Translations under genes and position numbers: made by a program
Part shown: one piece after another, positions 1 to 6,201 of the stretch
Layout: every line of letters begins with the position of its first letter
Position numbering within the stretch: the stretch's first letter is position 1
From: Nocardioides marmoriginsengisoli
GTDB lineage: Bacteria > Actinomycetota > Actinomycetes > Propionibacteriales > Nocardioidaceae
Direction: 5' to 3'
NCBI RefSeq assembly: GCF_003725695.1
Contig: NZ_RJSE01000003.1
Coordinates: 155,099 to 219,098, forward strand
Length of the DNA: 64,000 bases
The notes under the pieces: model-generated
Databases searched by the model: none
What the model was told of the DNA's origin: nothing
The model's input: only the letters and a program-made list of their open reading frames with translations

Positions 1-86
1 CCGAGATGGGCATGCCCGGGACGGCCCAGGTCCTGGACCGTGGTCAGGGCGCCGGGGTCGAGGATCTCGATCGTGGGGTCAGGCAT
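1..86 (-). CDS. pxpC: 5-oxoprolinase subunit C (biotin-dependent carboxyltransferase family), 5' fragment
   Basis: Only the first 28 or so codons lie in the window; the gene runs off the left edge. The translation begins MPDPTIEILDPGALTTVQDL and continues into GRPGHAHLG, the N-terminal signature of the PxpC/KipA (allophanate hydrolase subunit 2-like) family. The ATG at 84-86 lies inside the 3' end of pxpB, with its first bases shared with the pxpB stop (8-bp overlap), so the two are translationally coupled. Family role: with PxpA and PxpB it forms the ATP-dependent prokaryotic 5-oxoprolinase that opens 5-oxoproline to glutamate. The identification is firm from the motif and neighbours, but the rest of the protein cannot be seen. 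Confidence 0.85.
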   Translation of the reverse strand, partial: MPDPTIEILDPGALTTVQDLGRPGHAHL

Positions 87-684
87 CGGTGAACCTCACC
101 CGGGTCCCGGGCATCAGCAGCGCCGGCGTACCGGCGGCGGGGTCCCACAGGGCCAGGTCGGTGCGCCCGATCAGCTGCCAGCCGCCGGGAGAGGAGCTCG
201 GGTAGACGCTGGTGTACTCCGCGGCGAGCGCCACCGAACCGGCCGGGACCGAGGCCCGCGGCGCCTCCTTGCGCCGGACGGAGAGCGTCTCCGGCAGGCC
301 GGTGCAGTACGCGAACCCGGGCGCGAAGCCGCAGAACGCGACCACGAACTCCGTCGCCTGATGGGTCCGGACCACGTCGGCGGTGGTCGTCTCCCACTGG
401 CGGGCGACCTCGTCGAGATCGGGACCGTCGTACCGGGTCGGGATCTCGACCAGGTCCCCGGACCGGTTCTCGGCGCCCGGCTCCGGCTCCCACCCGGTCA
501 GCGCGGCCTGGGTCGCCGCGGCATCCGCCAGGCCGTCGAGCAGTACCGTCCTCGCGGCCGGGACGACCTCCACGGCGCCCAGCTCGTCGGCCCTGGCCCG
601 CAGCTCCGCATACGCAGCCCGTACGGCGGCCGCATCGGGGCAGACCACGAGCAGCCCGTGCTCCCCGACCCGGCGCAACTCCAT
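79..684 (-). CDS. pxpB: 5-oxoprolinase subunit B (PxpB/KipI family)
   Basis: A 201-residue protein of normal length for PxpB/KipI (allophanate hydrolase subunit 1 fold, cyclophilin-like). Family hallmarks are visible: the N-terminal MELRRVGEHGLLV strand, PTRYDGPDLDEVA near residue 85, and the block FCGFAPGFAYCTGLPE followed by RKEAPRASVPAGSVALA and YPSSSPGGWQLIGRT. Known role: a subunit of 5-oxoprolinase, which hydrolyses 5-oxo-L-proline with ATP to glutamate in the cytoplasm. It overlaps pxpC downstream by 8 bp, but pxpA is 452 bp upstream, so pxpBC probably has its own promoter. The ATG at 684 is the only start that keeps the first beta strand. KipI-type regulation of a kinase is an alternative role known in Bacillus, but the pxpA/pxpC context favours the oxoprolinase. 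Confidence 0.9.
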   Translation of the reverse strand: MELRRVGEHGLLVVCPDAAAVRAAYAELRARADELGAVEVVPAARTVLLDGLADAAATQAALTGWEPEPGAENRSGDLVEIPTRYDGPDLDEVARQWETTTADVVRTHQATEFVVAFCGFAPGFAYCTGLPETLSVRRKEAPRASVPAGSVALAAEYTSVYPSSSPGGWQLIGRTDLALWDPAAGTPALLMPGTRVRFTDA

Positions 685-787
685 GAGTCATTGTGGCGCA
701 CGCGCGACCGAGCCGCTTGCTATGGGAATTCCTGGCGCATTTCCGGGGTTATTCGGCGGCACCGAAGAAATACGTCCGAAAATGGGC

Positions 788-824
788 GTAGGGCCCGCGA
801 AAGTATGAGTTTCACGGGCCCTAC
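788..824 (-). terminator. stem-loop, probable pxpA terminator
   Basis: The arms at 788-802 and 810-824 pair over 15 bp with one mismatch (the outer ten, GTAGGGCCCG with CGGGCCCTAC, pair perfectly) around a 7-nt loop. Read on the minus strand the hairpin is followed within a few bases by a short T run, which suits a terminator for pxpA transcripts. It lies over 300 bp from the pxpA stop, so it could instead end a non-coding transcript from the same intergenic region. Confidence 0.5.
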
Positions 825-1051
825 AGGTGGATCGGCGGTGGTGCTCCGGTCCTGAATCTGCCGGCTTCTACGGCTCCGATTCCCCCACCACCGGGGAATC
901 CTCCGGCAGGTTGCCCCACCAGGTAGATCCGTGTCCTTCGGCTGATCCCCGCCTCCCTTTCGGGTTGCGGTAGGAGTTTTCTACGCCTGTCGCTCGACGA
1001 AGCGCAAGGGTTTGGAAGAACAATTCTTGAGAATCTTTTCTGTGCACAGGG

Positions 1052-1128
1052 TTGTCCACGAGAACCTGCTATTCGTCCACAGGAACGGCCTGCTTTCCAC
1101 AGGCTTACCCACAGGTCGCTGTGGAAAA
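1052..1128. promoter_or_regulatory. cluster of DnaA-box-like 9-mers
   Basis: Five 9-mers close to the actinobacterial DnaA box (TTGTCCACA) or the E. coli type (TTATCCACA) occur within 77 bp: TTGTCCACG at 1052, TCGTCCACA at 1073, CTTTCCACA at 1093, TTACCCACA at 1105, and TTTTCCACA on the minus strand at 1120-1128. A further palindromic TGTGCACA sits at 1041. All but one differ from a consensus by a single base. No dnaA, dnaN or rpmH is nearby, so this is not the usual oriC context; a DnaA-titrating cluster is possible. Confidence 0.45.
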
Positions 1129-1136
1129 CCTGCGGG

Positions 1137-1859
1137 TCAGGAGAGCCAGGCCCGGACGTCGTACCCGTCCGCGAGCAGCGCCGCCCGGACCGCTTCCGCG
1201 GTGGCCACCGCGCCGGGCGAGTCGCCGTGCACGCAGACCGTGCGGAGGCGACCGGAGCCCGCCAGCGCGACCGCGTGCGCCGCGACCCGGTCCGAGCCCT
1301 CGACCAGCGCACCCGGTCGGTCCCGCGGGATCAGCCGGCCCTCGGCGGTGTAGCCGCGGTCGGGGAAGCCCTCGGCAACCACCTCCCGGCCCTGCTCGCT
1401 CGCCAGCTCCAGCACCACCGAGCCCGGCAGGCCGAGGACCGGCAGGTCGCCGCTCCCCCGCAGGACCGCCGCCGCCTGCTCGGCGTCGTCGGCGATCCGG
1501 TTGTAGAGGGCGCCGTGCGCCTTGACGTACCGGACCCGCGTCCCCGCGGCAGCGGCGATCTCGTCGAGCGCCGCGACCTGCTCGGCCACCCAGTCGGTCA
1601 GGACGTCCGCCGCCACGTCCATCCGGCGCCGACCGAATCCCTCCCGGTCCGCGTAGGAGACCTGGGCGCCGACCACCACGCCCAGCTCCGCCGCCCCCGC
1701 GCAGACCGCGCGCATCACGGCCGCGTCGCCGGCGTGGAAGCCGCAGGCGACATTGGCACTGGTCACCACCTGCAGCAGTGCCGGATCGTCGGTGACCCCC
1801 TCGCCCAGATCGGCGTTCAGGTCGATCCGGCGCGGTTCCTGGAGGGGCGGTGGACGCAT
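1137..1859 (-). CDS. pxpA: 5-oxoprolinase subunit A (LamB/YcsF family)
   Basis: A 240-residue protein; I start it at the ATG at 1857-1859, because upstream codons only extend into non-homologous sequence. It carries the LamB/YcsF signature: IDLNADLGEG near residue 12, ANVACGFHAGD near 35, then GAQVSYADREGFGRR, VKAHGALYNR near 110 and GYTAEGRLIPRDRPGALV. Known role: PxpA is the catalytic polysaccharide-deacetylase-like subunit that, with PxpB and PxpC, converts 5-oxoproline to glutamate in the cytoplasm. It is divergent from the sigma factor gene (202-bp gap) and separated from pxpB by an unusual intergenic region, although all three subunits remain on the same strand. Confidence 0.92.
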   Translation of the reverse strand: MRPPPLQEPRRIDLNADLGEGVTDDPALLQVVTSANVACGFHAGDAAVMRAVCAGAAELGVVVGAQVSYADREGFGRRRMDVAADVLTDWVAEQVAALDEIAAAAGTRVRYVKAHGALYNRIADDAEQAAAVLRGSGDLPVLGLPGSVVLELASEQGREVVAEGFPDRGYTAEGRLIPRDRPGALVEGSDRVAAHAVALAGSGRLRTVCVHGDSPGAVATAEAVRAALLADGYDVRAWLS

Positions 1860-1983
1860 CGGACCAGTCTGCCGTGCCCGGGGCTCCGAATCCCTGACTG
1901 AGAAGTGCCTGAGAAGCCGGAAATCGCGCAACTTCGGGCCGGGTTCGAGCGTCGTACCTGTCGTAGGGCAAACAAACCGGGTG

Positions 1984-2009
1984 GGAATCCTCGACCCGGG
2001 CCGAGCGTT
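1984..2009 (+). promoter_or_regulatory. SigR/SigH-type promoter match upstream of the sigma factor gene
   Basis: GGAAT at 1984-1988 and GTT at 2007-2009 are separated by exactly 18 bp, matching the GGAAT-N18/19-GTT promoter recognised by the thiol-oxidative-stress ECF sigma factors SigR (Streptomyces) and SigH (mycobacteria). It lies about 50 bp before the start codon on the coding strand, leaving a leader with a strong ribosome-binding site. SigR/SigH control of principal-like sigma genes (hrdD/hrdB, sigB) is known from those organisms. Confidence 0.55.
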
Positions 2010-2061
2010 CAACCAGGTGGAGCCACCAGCACGCGGCTCCGGCAAGGAAGGGAGGGCCACC

Positions 2062-3009
2062 GTGACCGTACGTCGCACGGAGCGCGAGATCGAGGGCCGC
2101 GACAGCGTCGGCCTGTACCTCGACGAGATCGCTCGGACACCGCTGCTCGATGCCATCACCGAGGTCGAGCTGTCCAAGACCATCGAAGCCGGCTTGCTCG
2201 CCGCCAAGCTCCTCGAGGAGGGGCGCGTCGGGCGCCGCAAGGGCGGAGCGCCCGGATTCGCCACCCAGGCCGAGCTCGAGTGGCTCGTCGAGGAGGGCGA
2301 CCGCGCCATCCAGCAGTTCATCAACGCCAACCTGCGCCTGGTCGTCTCGATCGCGCGCAAGTACGGCCGCAGCGCGATGCCGATGCTCGACCTGATCCAG
2401 GAGGGCAACACCGGCCTGATCCGCGCGGTCGAGAAGTTCGACTACGCCAAGGGCTACAAGTTCTCCACGTACGCGACCTGGTGGGTGCGCCAGGCGATCA
2501 CCCGCGGCATCGCGCAGCAGGCCCGCGTCGTGCGGCTCCCGGTGCACGTCGTCGAGGAGCTCAACCAGGTCTCCTCGGCCCGCCGGACGCTCGAGCGCCA
2601 GCTCGGCCGCGACCCGGACCCGGCCGAGATCGCCACCGAGCTCGGCATGGACGTCGACCGGGTGATCGACCTGATGGGCTGGGGTCGCGACCACATCAGC
2701 CTGGACACGCCGCTCGACGTCGACGGCGACACCTCGCTGGGCGACCTGATCGCCCAGGAGAGCTCGCCCGGCCCGGACCTGACCTTCCTCGACACCGAGG
2801 CACGGGACCGGCTCAACAACCTGGTGGAGCGGCTCGACGAGCGCTCGGCCGACATCATCCGGTCCCGGTACGGGCTGGTCGACGGCCGCCAGCACAAGCT
2901 CGCCGACATCGGTTCCAAGCACGGCATCTCCGCCGAGCGGGTCCGCCAGCTGGAGCGGGAGGCGATCGCCAAGCTGCGGCGCCTCGCCGACCCGGACCTG
3001 GCTGCCTGA
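2062..3009 (+). CDS. group-2 RNA polymerase sigma-70 factor (SigB/HrdD type)
   Basis: A 315-residue primary-like sigma factor. I chose the GTG at 2062 because a purine-rich ribosome-binding site (2046-2056) precedes it and the conserved protein begins there. Region 1.2 (RDSVGLYLDEIARTPLL) is near the N-terminus with no long region 1.1, so it is group 2 rather than the essential SigA. Region 2 has NLRLVVSIARKY, LIQEGNTGLIRAVEKFDY and YKFSTYATWWVRQAI; region 3 and region 4.2 (the helix-turn-helix before RVRQLEREAIAKLRRL) are intact. Known relatives, mycobacterial SigB and streptomycete HrdA/C/D, direct stationary-phase and stress transcription. A SigR/SigH-like promoter lies upstream. It converges with coaE 38 bp downstream; I saw only a weak imperfect hairpin there. 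Confidence 0.93.
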   Translation: MTVRRTEREIEGRDSVGLYLDEIARTPLLDAITEVELSKTIEAGLLAAKLLEEGRVGRRKGGAPGFATQAELEWLVEEGDRAIQQFINANLRLVVSIARKYGRSAMPMLDLIQEGNTGLIRAVEKFDYAKGYKFSTYATWWVRQAITRGIAQQARVVRLPVHVVEELNQVSSARRTLERQLGRDPDPAEIATELGMDVDRVIDLMGWGRDHISLDTPLDVDGDTSLGDLIAQESSPGPDLTFLDTEARDRLNNLVERLDERSADIIRSRYGLVDGRQHKLADIGSKHGISAERVRQLEREAIAKLRRLADPDLAA

Positions 3010-3047
3010 GCAGTCCCCCAGACCGGTCGTAGTGCCGAGGGCTTGCC

Positions 3048-3644
3048 CTACCTGCGACCGACCAGTTCCTCGAAGACCTCCGTCACCCGGCGACGGAGGT
3101 CTTCGAGCGTCCCGGTGTTGTCGATGACGTAGGTGGCGATCGCCAGCCGGTCCTCGGCCGCTGCCTGGGCGGCGATCCGGGACCGCGCGTCCTCCTCGGT
3201 CCAGCCGCGGTCGCGGAGCATCCGATCGACCTGGACCTCCTCGGGGACGTGCACCACGATGACCGCGTCGAAGGTGTCCGCGCGGCCGCTCTCGGCCAGC
3301 AGCGGGATGTCGTGGACCACCAGGGCGCCCTCGGCGGCGCCGGCCTCCAGCGCGATGATCCGCTCGAAGACCAGCGGGTGCACGATCGCCTCGAGCCGCT
3401 TCCGGGCGGCCGCGTCACCGAAGACCAGGGCGCCCATCGCCGGCCGGTCCAGGTCCCCCTCCGGCGTGAGCAGCCCCTCGCCGAACTCGGCCGTCACCGC
3501 GGCCAGGCCCGGAGTGCCGCGCTCGACCACCTCGCGGGCCAGCGCGTCGGCGTCGATGATCACCGCGCCGAGGTCGGCCAGGATCGCGGACACCGTGCTC
3601 TTGCCGGACGCGATGCCGCCGGTCAGCCCCACTCGCTTGGTCAC
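3048..3644 (-). CDS. coaE: dephospho-CoA kinase
   Basis: A 198-residue enzyme, standard length for bacterial CoaE, catalysing the last step of coenzyme A synthesis (3'-phosphorylation of dephospho-CoA with ATP) in the cytoplasm. The P-loop GGIASGKST is at residues 9-17, IDADALAREVV around 30-41 contains the DAD substrate motif, and IVHPLVF and HDIPLLAESG mark the CoA-binding and lid regions. The GTG start at 3642-3644 places the P-loop at the expected distance. In mycobacteria and related actinomycetes coaE follows rpsA and polA; here rpsA is about 6 kb away. It is divergent from the acyl-CoA synthetase with only 25 bp between starts, so the two promoters must overlap. Confidence 0.95.
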   Translation of the reverse strand: MTKRVGLTGGIASGKSTVSAILADLGAVIIDADALAREVVERGTPGLAAVTAEFGEGLLTPEGDLDRPAMGALVFGDAAARKRLEAIVHPLVFERIIALEAGAAEGALVVHDIPLLAESGRADTFDAVIVVHVPEEVQVDRMLRDRGWTEEDARSRIAAQAAAEDRLAIATYVIDNTGTLEDLRRRVTEVFEELVGRR

Positions 3645-3669
3645 GCGGCGAGTATCGCAGGATGGACCC

Positions 3670-4923
3670 ATGACGACGGACCCGGATGGCCTGCGCGCCG
3701 GCGACCGGGTCGCGCTGCTGGTGCCGGGCTCGCCCGCGTACGTCGACGCGGTGCTCTCGCTGCTGGTCCGCGGGATCCTGCCGATCCCGCTCGACCCCCG
3801 GCTCACCGAGCACGAACGGCACGGGATCCTGTCCGACCTGGACCCGGCCCGGGTGGTGACCGATCCCGGCGAACTCGCCGGGCTCGCAACCGGCTGGGCT
3901 CCCGGCGACGTCCCGCTCGGGCGGCCGGTGCACGTCACCAGCGGCACCACCGGCGCCCCCAAGGGCGTCTACAGCGGTGTGCTGGACCCGGACGCCGCCC
4001 GGTTGCTGCTCGAGGAGGAGCGGGAGCTCTGGGGGTTCTCGGCGAGTGACGTGAACCTGGTGCTGAGTCCGCTGTACCACTCGGCGCCGCTCCGGTTCGC
4101 GATCGGGACGCTGCTCGCCGGCGGCCGGATCGTCGTCCCGGGCACGTTCGACCCGGCCGCGGTCACCGCTGCCATCGAGCGGGACAAGCCGACCACGATG
4201 TTCTGCGTCCCGGCGCACCTGCAGCGGCTCTTCGAGCACTGGGACGCGACCGGCTGGCCTGACCTGACCAGCTTCCGCCTGGTCGCGCACGCCGGCGCGC
4301 CCTGCCCGGACCACCTGAAGCGCCGGCTGATCGAGGCCTTCCCGGCCGGGTCGACCTGGGAGTTCTACGGCGCGACCGAGGGCCAGTTCACGGCGTGCCC
4401 TAGCGAGGACTGGCTGCAGCGCCCGGGCACGATCGGCCGTGCCCGGCCCGGACGCAGCCTGCTCGTGGACGAGGACGGCCTGATCTGGTGCACCGTTCCG
4501 GAGCACGCCCGGTTCAGCTACTTCAACGCTCCCGGGAAGACCGCGGCGGCCTGGCGTCGTACCGAGCACGGGGACGCGTTCACCGTCGGCGACCTCGGCC
4601 GCCTGGACGCCGACGGCTACCTCTACCTCGACGGCCGCCGCGAGGACCTGATCATCACCGGCGGGGTCAATGTCTATCCGGCCGAGGTGGAGAACGCCCT
4701 GGCCGAGCACCCCGGTGTCACCGACGTCGCCGTGTACGGCGTCGAGGACGACCGCTGGGGGCAGCGGGTCTGCGCGGCGTACGTCGGCACCGCGGACCCC
4801 GGCGACCTGGATCGGTGGGCCCGCGACCGGCTCTCACCGCCCAAGCGGCCCAAGCAGTTCCTCACCGTCGACGCCATCCCCCGCACCCTGACCGGCAAGA
4901 TCCTCCGCCGCCGGCTGCGGTGA
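3670..4923 (+). CDS. class I adenylate-forming acyl-CoA synthetase (short form)
   Basis: A 417-residue AMP-binding (ANL superfamily) enzyme expected to activate a carboxylic acid to an acyl-adenylate and then its CoA thioester. All core motifs are present: the phosphate loop VTSGTTGAPKGV near residue 88, the aromatic/acid motif YGATEGQF, the hinge region GDLGRLDADGYLYLDGRRED followed by LIITGGVNVYPAEVE, and the catalytic lysine in PRTLTGKILRRRL at the C-terminus. Typical family members are 500-550 residues; this one is about 80-100 residues shorter at the N-terminus, similar in size to MenE-like or crotonobetaine-type ligases. The ATG at 3670 is the only sensible start before coaE begins on the other strand. 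Substrate cannot be deduced. Its stop abuts the convergent regulator gene. Confidence 0.85.
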   Translation: MTTDPDGLRAGDRVALLVPGSPAYVDAVLSLLVRGILPIPLDPRLTEHERHGILSDLDPARVVTDPGELAGLATGWAPGDVPLGRPVHVTSGTTGAPKGVYSGVLDPDAARLLLEEERELWGFSASDVNLVLSPLYHSAPLRFAIGTLLAGGRIVVPGTFDPAAVTAAIERDKPTTMFCVPAHLQRLFEHWDATGWPDLTSFRLVAHAGAPCPDHLKRRLIEAFPAGSTWEFYGATEGQFTACPSEDWLQRPGTIGRARPGRSLLVDEDGLIWCTVPEHARFSYFNAPGKTAAAWRRTEHGDAFTVGDLGRLDADGYLYLDGRREDLIITGGVNVYPAEVENALAEHPGVTDVAVYGVEDDRWGQRVCAAYVGTADPGDLDRWARDRLSPPKRPKQFLTVDAIPRTLTGKILRRRLR

Positions 4924-5874
4924 TCAGGCCGGGCAGCTGAAGGAGAGGCGGTAGGCCTGGGGACTGATCCCGCGGACCCGGGAGAAGTGCTGACGCATGG
5001 TGGCGGCGTTGCCGAACCCCACCTCGGTGGCGATCCACTCGATCGAGGAGTCGCTGGCCTCGAGCAGCTCCTCGGCGGCGATCACCCGCTGGTTGGTCAC
5101 CCACGCGTGCGGGGTGCCGCCGGTCTCGGCGCGGAACCGGCGGGCGAAGGTGCGCGGCGACATGTGCGCCCGGCGGGCCAGCTCCTCGACGCTGTGGTCC
5201 TCGGCGATGTTCTCCGAGATCCAGGTCAGCAGCGGGCCGAGGGTCTCCGCCGTGCAGTCCGGGACCGGGCGGGCGATGTACTGCGCCTGGCCGCCCTCGC
5301 GCTGCGGCGGCACCACCATCCGGCGGGCGACGGTCGAGGCGACCCGGCCGCCGTACTCCTTGCGCCAGAGGTGCAGGCAGGCGTCCAGCCCGGCTGCCGA
5401 CCCGGCCGAGGTGATCACCGAGCCCTCGTCGACGTAGAGCACCTCCGGGACGACGCAGGCCTTCGGGAACTGCGCCTGCAGGTCGTCGGAGTGCATCCAG
5501 TGCGTGGTGCAGTCCCGGCCGTCGAGGAGCCCGGCCTGACCGAGCAGGAAGGCTCCCGAGCACACCGAGAGCACGCGCGCGCCCCGGTCCACGGTGTCGC
5601 GGAGCAGCTGCAGCACGTCATCGGGGACCGGCCAGTCCCGCTGGATGGCCGGGATGCAGACCAGGTCCGCCTCGGCGGCCCGGTCGAGGCCGTGCTCGAC
5701 GTGCAGGTCGAAGCCCATGCTGGTCGAGACCCGGCCGGCGTTGGCGGAGCAGACGGCGAACTCGATGGCCGGGACGCCGGACGCGGTCCGGTCCACGCCC
5801 CAGGCCTCGCAGAGCACGCCGAGCTCGAACGGGGCGACGCCGTCGAAGACGATCACGGCAACATTGGTGAGCAT
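4924..5874 (-). CDS. GlxA-type transcriptional regulator: DJ-1/PfpI-like domain plus AraC HTH
   Basis: A 316-residue GlxA-family regulator. Residues 1-180 form a class I glutamine-amidotransferase-like (DJ-1/PfpI) sensor domain, opening MLTNVAVIVFDGVAPFELGV and carrying the nucleophile-elbow Cys in RVLSVCSGAFLLG near residue 100 and a following THW motif. Residues about 220-316 form an AraC/XylS DNA-binding domain with two helix-turn-helices: SVEELARRAHMSPRTFARRF and IEWIATEVGFGNAATMRQHF. I start it at the ATG at 5872-5874; the track extends 19 codons upstream into the operator. It is divergent from a small membrane-protein gene, and the shared region carries four related half-sites, which suggests autoregulation and control of that gene. 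The ligand is unknown. Confidence 0.88.
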   Translation of the reverse strand: MLTNVAVIVFDGVAPFELGVLCEAWGVDRTASGVPAIEFAVCSANAGRVSTSMGFDLHVEHGLDRAAEADLVCIPAIQRDWPVPDDVLQLLRDTVDRGARVLSVCSGAFLLGQAGLLDGRDCTTHWMHSDDLQAQFPKACVVPEVLYVDEGSVITSAGSAAGLDACLHLWRKEYGGRVASTVARRMVVPPQREGGQAQYIARPVPDCTAETLGPLLTWISENIAEDHSVEELARRAHMSPRTFARRFRAETGGTPHAWVTNQRVIAAEELLEASDSSIEWIATEVGFGNAATMRQHFSRVRGISPQAYRLSFSCPA

Positions 5875-5895
5875 CTGCCCAGGGTCGCACGAAGT

Positions 5896-5968
5896 TGGCA
5901 GAATATCGAGGGCCACTGTCATTCCTGCCACTGTTGGCAGGAATCAAACTAGCGCAGGATTACTGCCA
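5896..5968. promoter_or_regulatory. operator with four TGGCAGGAAT-type half-sites
   Basis: A perfect inverted repeat (ATTCCTGCCA at 5921-5930 and its complement at 5935-5944, 4-bp spacer) is flanked by two more copies of the same element: TGGCAGAAT at 5896-5904 (one base shorter) and ATTACTGCCA at 5959-5968 (one mismatch). The four half-sites alternate in orientation and fill the space between the divergent GlxA-type regulator and the small membrane-protein gene, touching the latter's start codon. The adjacent AraC-type regulator is the natural candidate to bind here. Confidence 0.6.
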
Positions 5969-6201
5969 TGAACGAGATCCTGATCAACGCCATGACCGTC
6001 CTGGTCCTGCTCGCAGGACTTGCCGCCACCGTCGCCTGGGCCCGGAAGGACGTGTTCGCCGGCCCCGGGGTCGGCCACCGCCCGGCCGACCCGATCGGTC
6101 CGGGCACCGACCCGGACCTGCCTCAGCGGACCCTGAACCGGGCCACGGACGAGGTGCGCCCGGCGCCGTACGAGCTCCACTCGACCACCGCGACCGCGTA
6201 G
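5968..6201 (+). CDS. small single-pass membrane protein, function unknown
   Basis: A 77-residue open frame with strong actinobacterial codon bias (nearly every third base G or C) and an AGGA ribosome-binding site about 8 bp before the ATG. Residues 5-25 (LINAMTVLVLLAGLAATVAW) form a membrane segment; the rest is a hydrophilic, proline-rich tail (GHRPADPIGPGTDPDLPQRT) likely outside or inside the membrane in extended form. No family is recognised. It is divergent from the GlxA-type regulator across a shared four-half-site operator, and its 3' end overlaps the convergent SGNH hydrolase gene by 79 bp. I accept it as real because codon use, start signal and promoter arrangement agree, but it lacks homology support. 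Confidence 0.55.
   Translation: MNEILINAMTVLVLLAGLAATVAWARKDVFAGPGVGHRPADPIGPGTDPDLPQRTLNRATDEVRPAPYELHSTTATA

Larger units (their letters stand above)
685..1136. other. 452-bp lower-GC intergenic region between pxpB and pxpA
   Basis: This is the only gene-free stretch over 300 bp. It is visibly poorer in G+C than its surroundings and splits the pxp genes, which usually sit together. It holds a stem-loop near 788-824 that could terminate pxpA transcription and a cluster of DnaA-box-like 9-mers at 1052-1128. A 63-codon minus-strand open frame (868-1059) has atypical codons (AGA, TTG, CTT, ACA) and I do not accept it as a gene. No riboswitch or known small RNA was recognised. Confidence 0.6.

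Noticed and set aside
830..1040. Possible riboswitch or small stable RNA on the minus strand before the 788-824 hairpin
   Set aside because: I compared it by eye with c-di-AMP (ydaO), cobalamin, 6S, SRP and RNase P RNA consensus features and found no convincing match.
868..1059. 63-codon minus-strand open frame between pxpA and pxpB
   Set aside because: Codon use is unlike the host, the start has only a weak ribosome site and sits inside a DnaA-like box, and no family is recognised; reported as an observation, not a gene.
1040..1136. Chromosomal replication origin
   Set aside because: DnaA-like boxes are present but dnaA, dnaN, rpmH, gyrB and an AT-rich unwinding element are not; a titration cluster is the weaker claim kept.
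3010..3047. Terminator between the sigma factor gene and coaE
   Set aside because: Only an imperfect, bulged complementarity (GGTCGTAG with CTACCTGCGACC) is seen.
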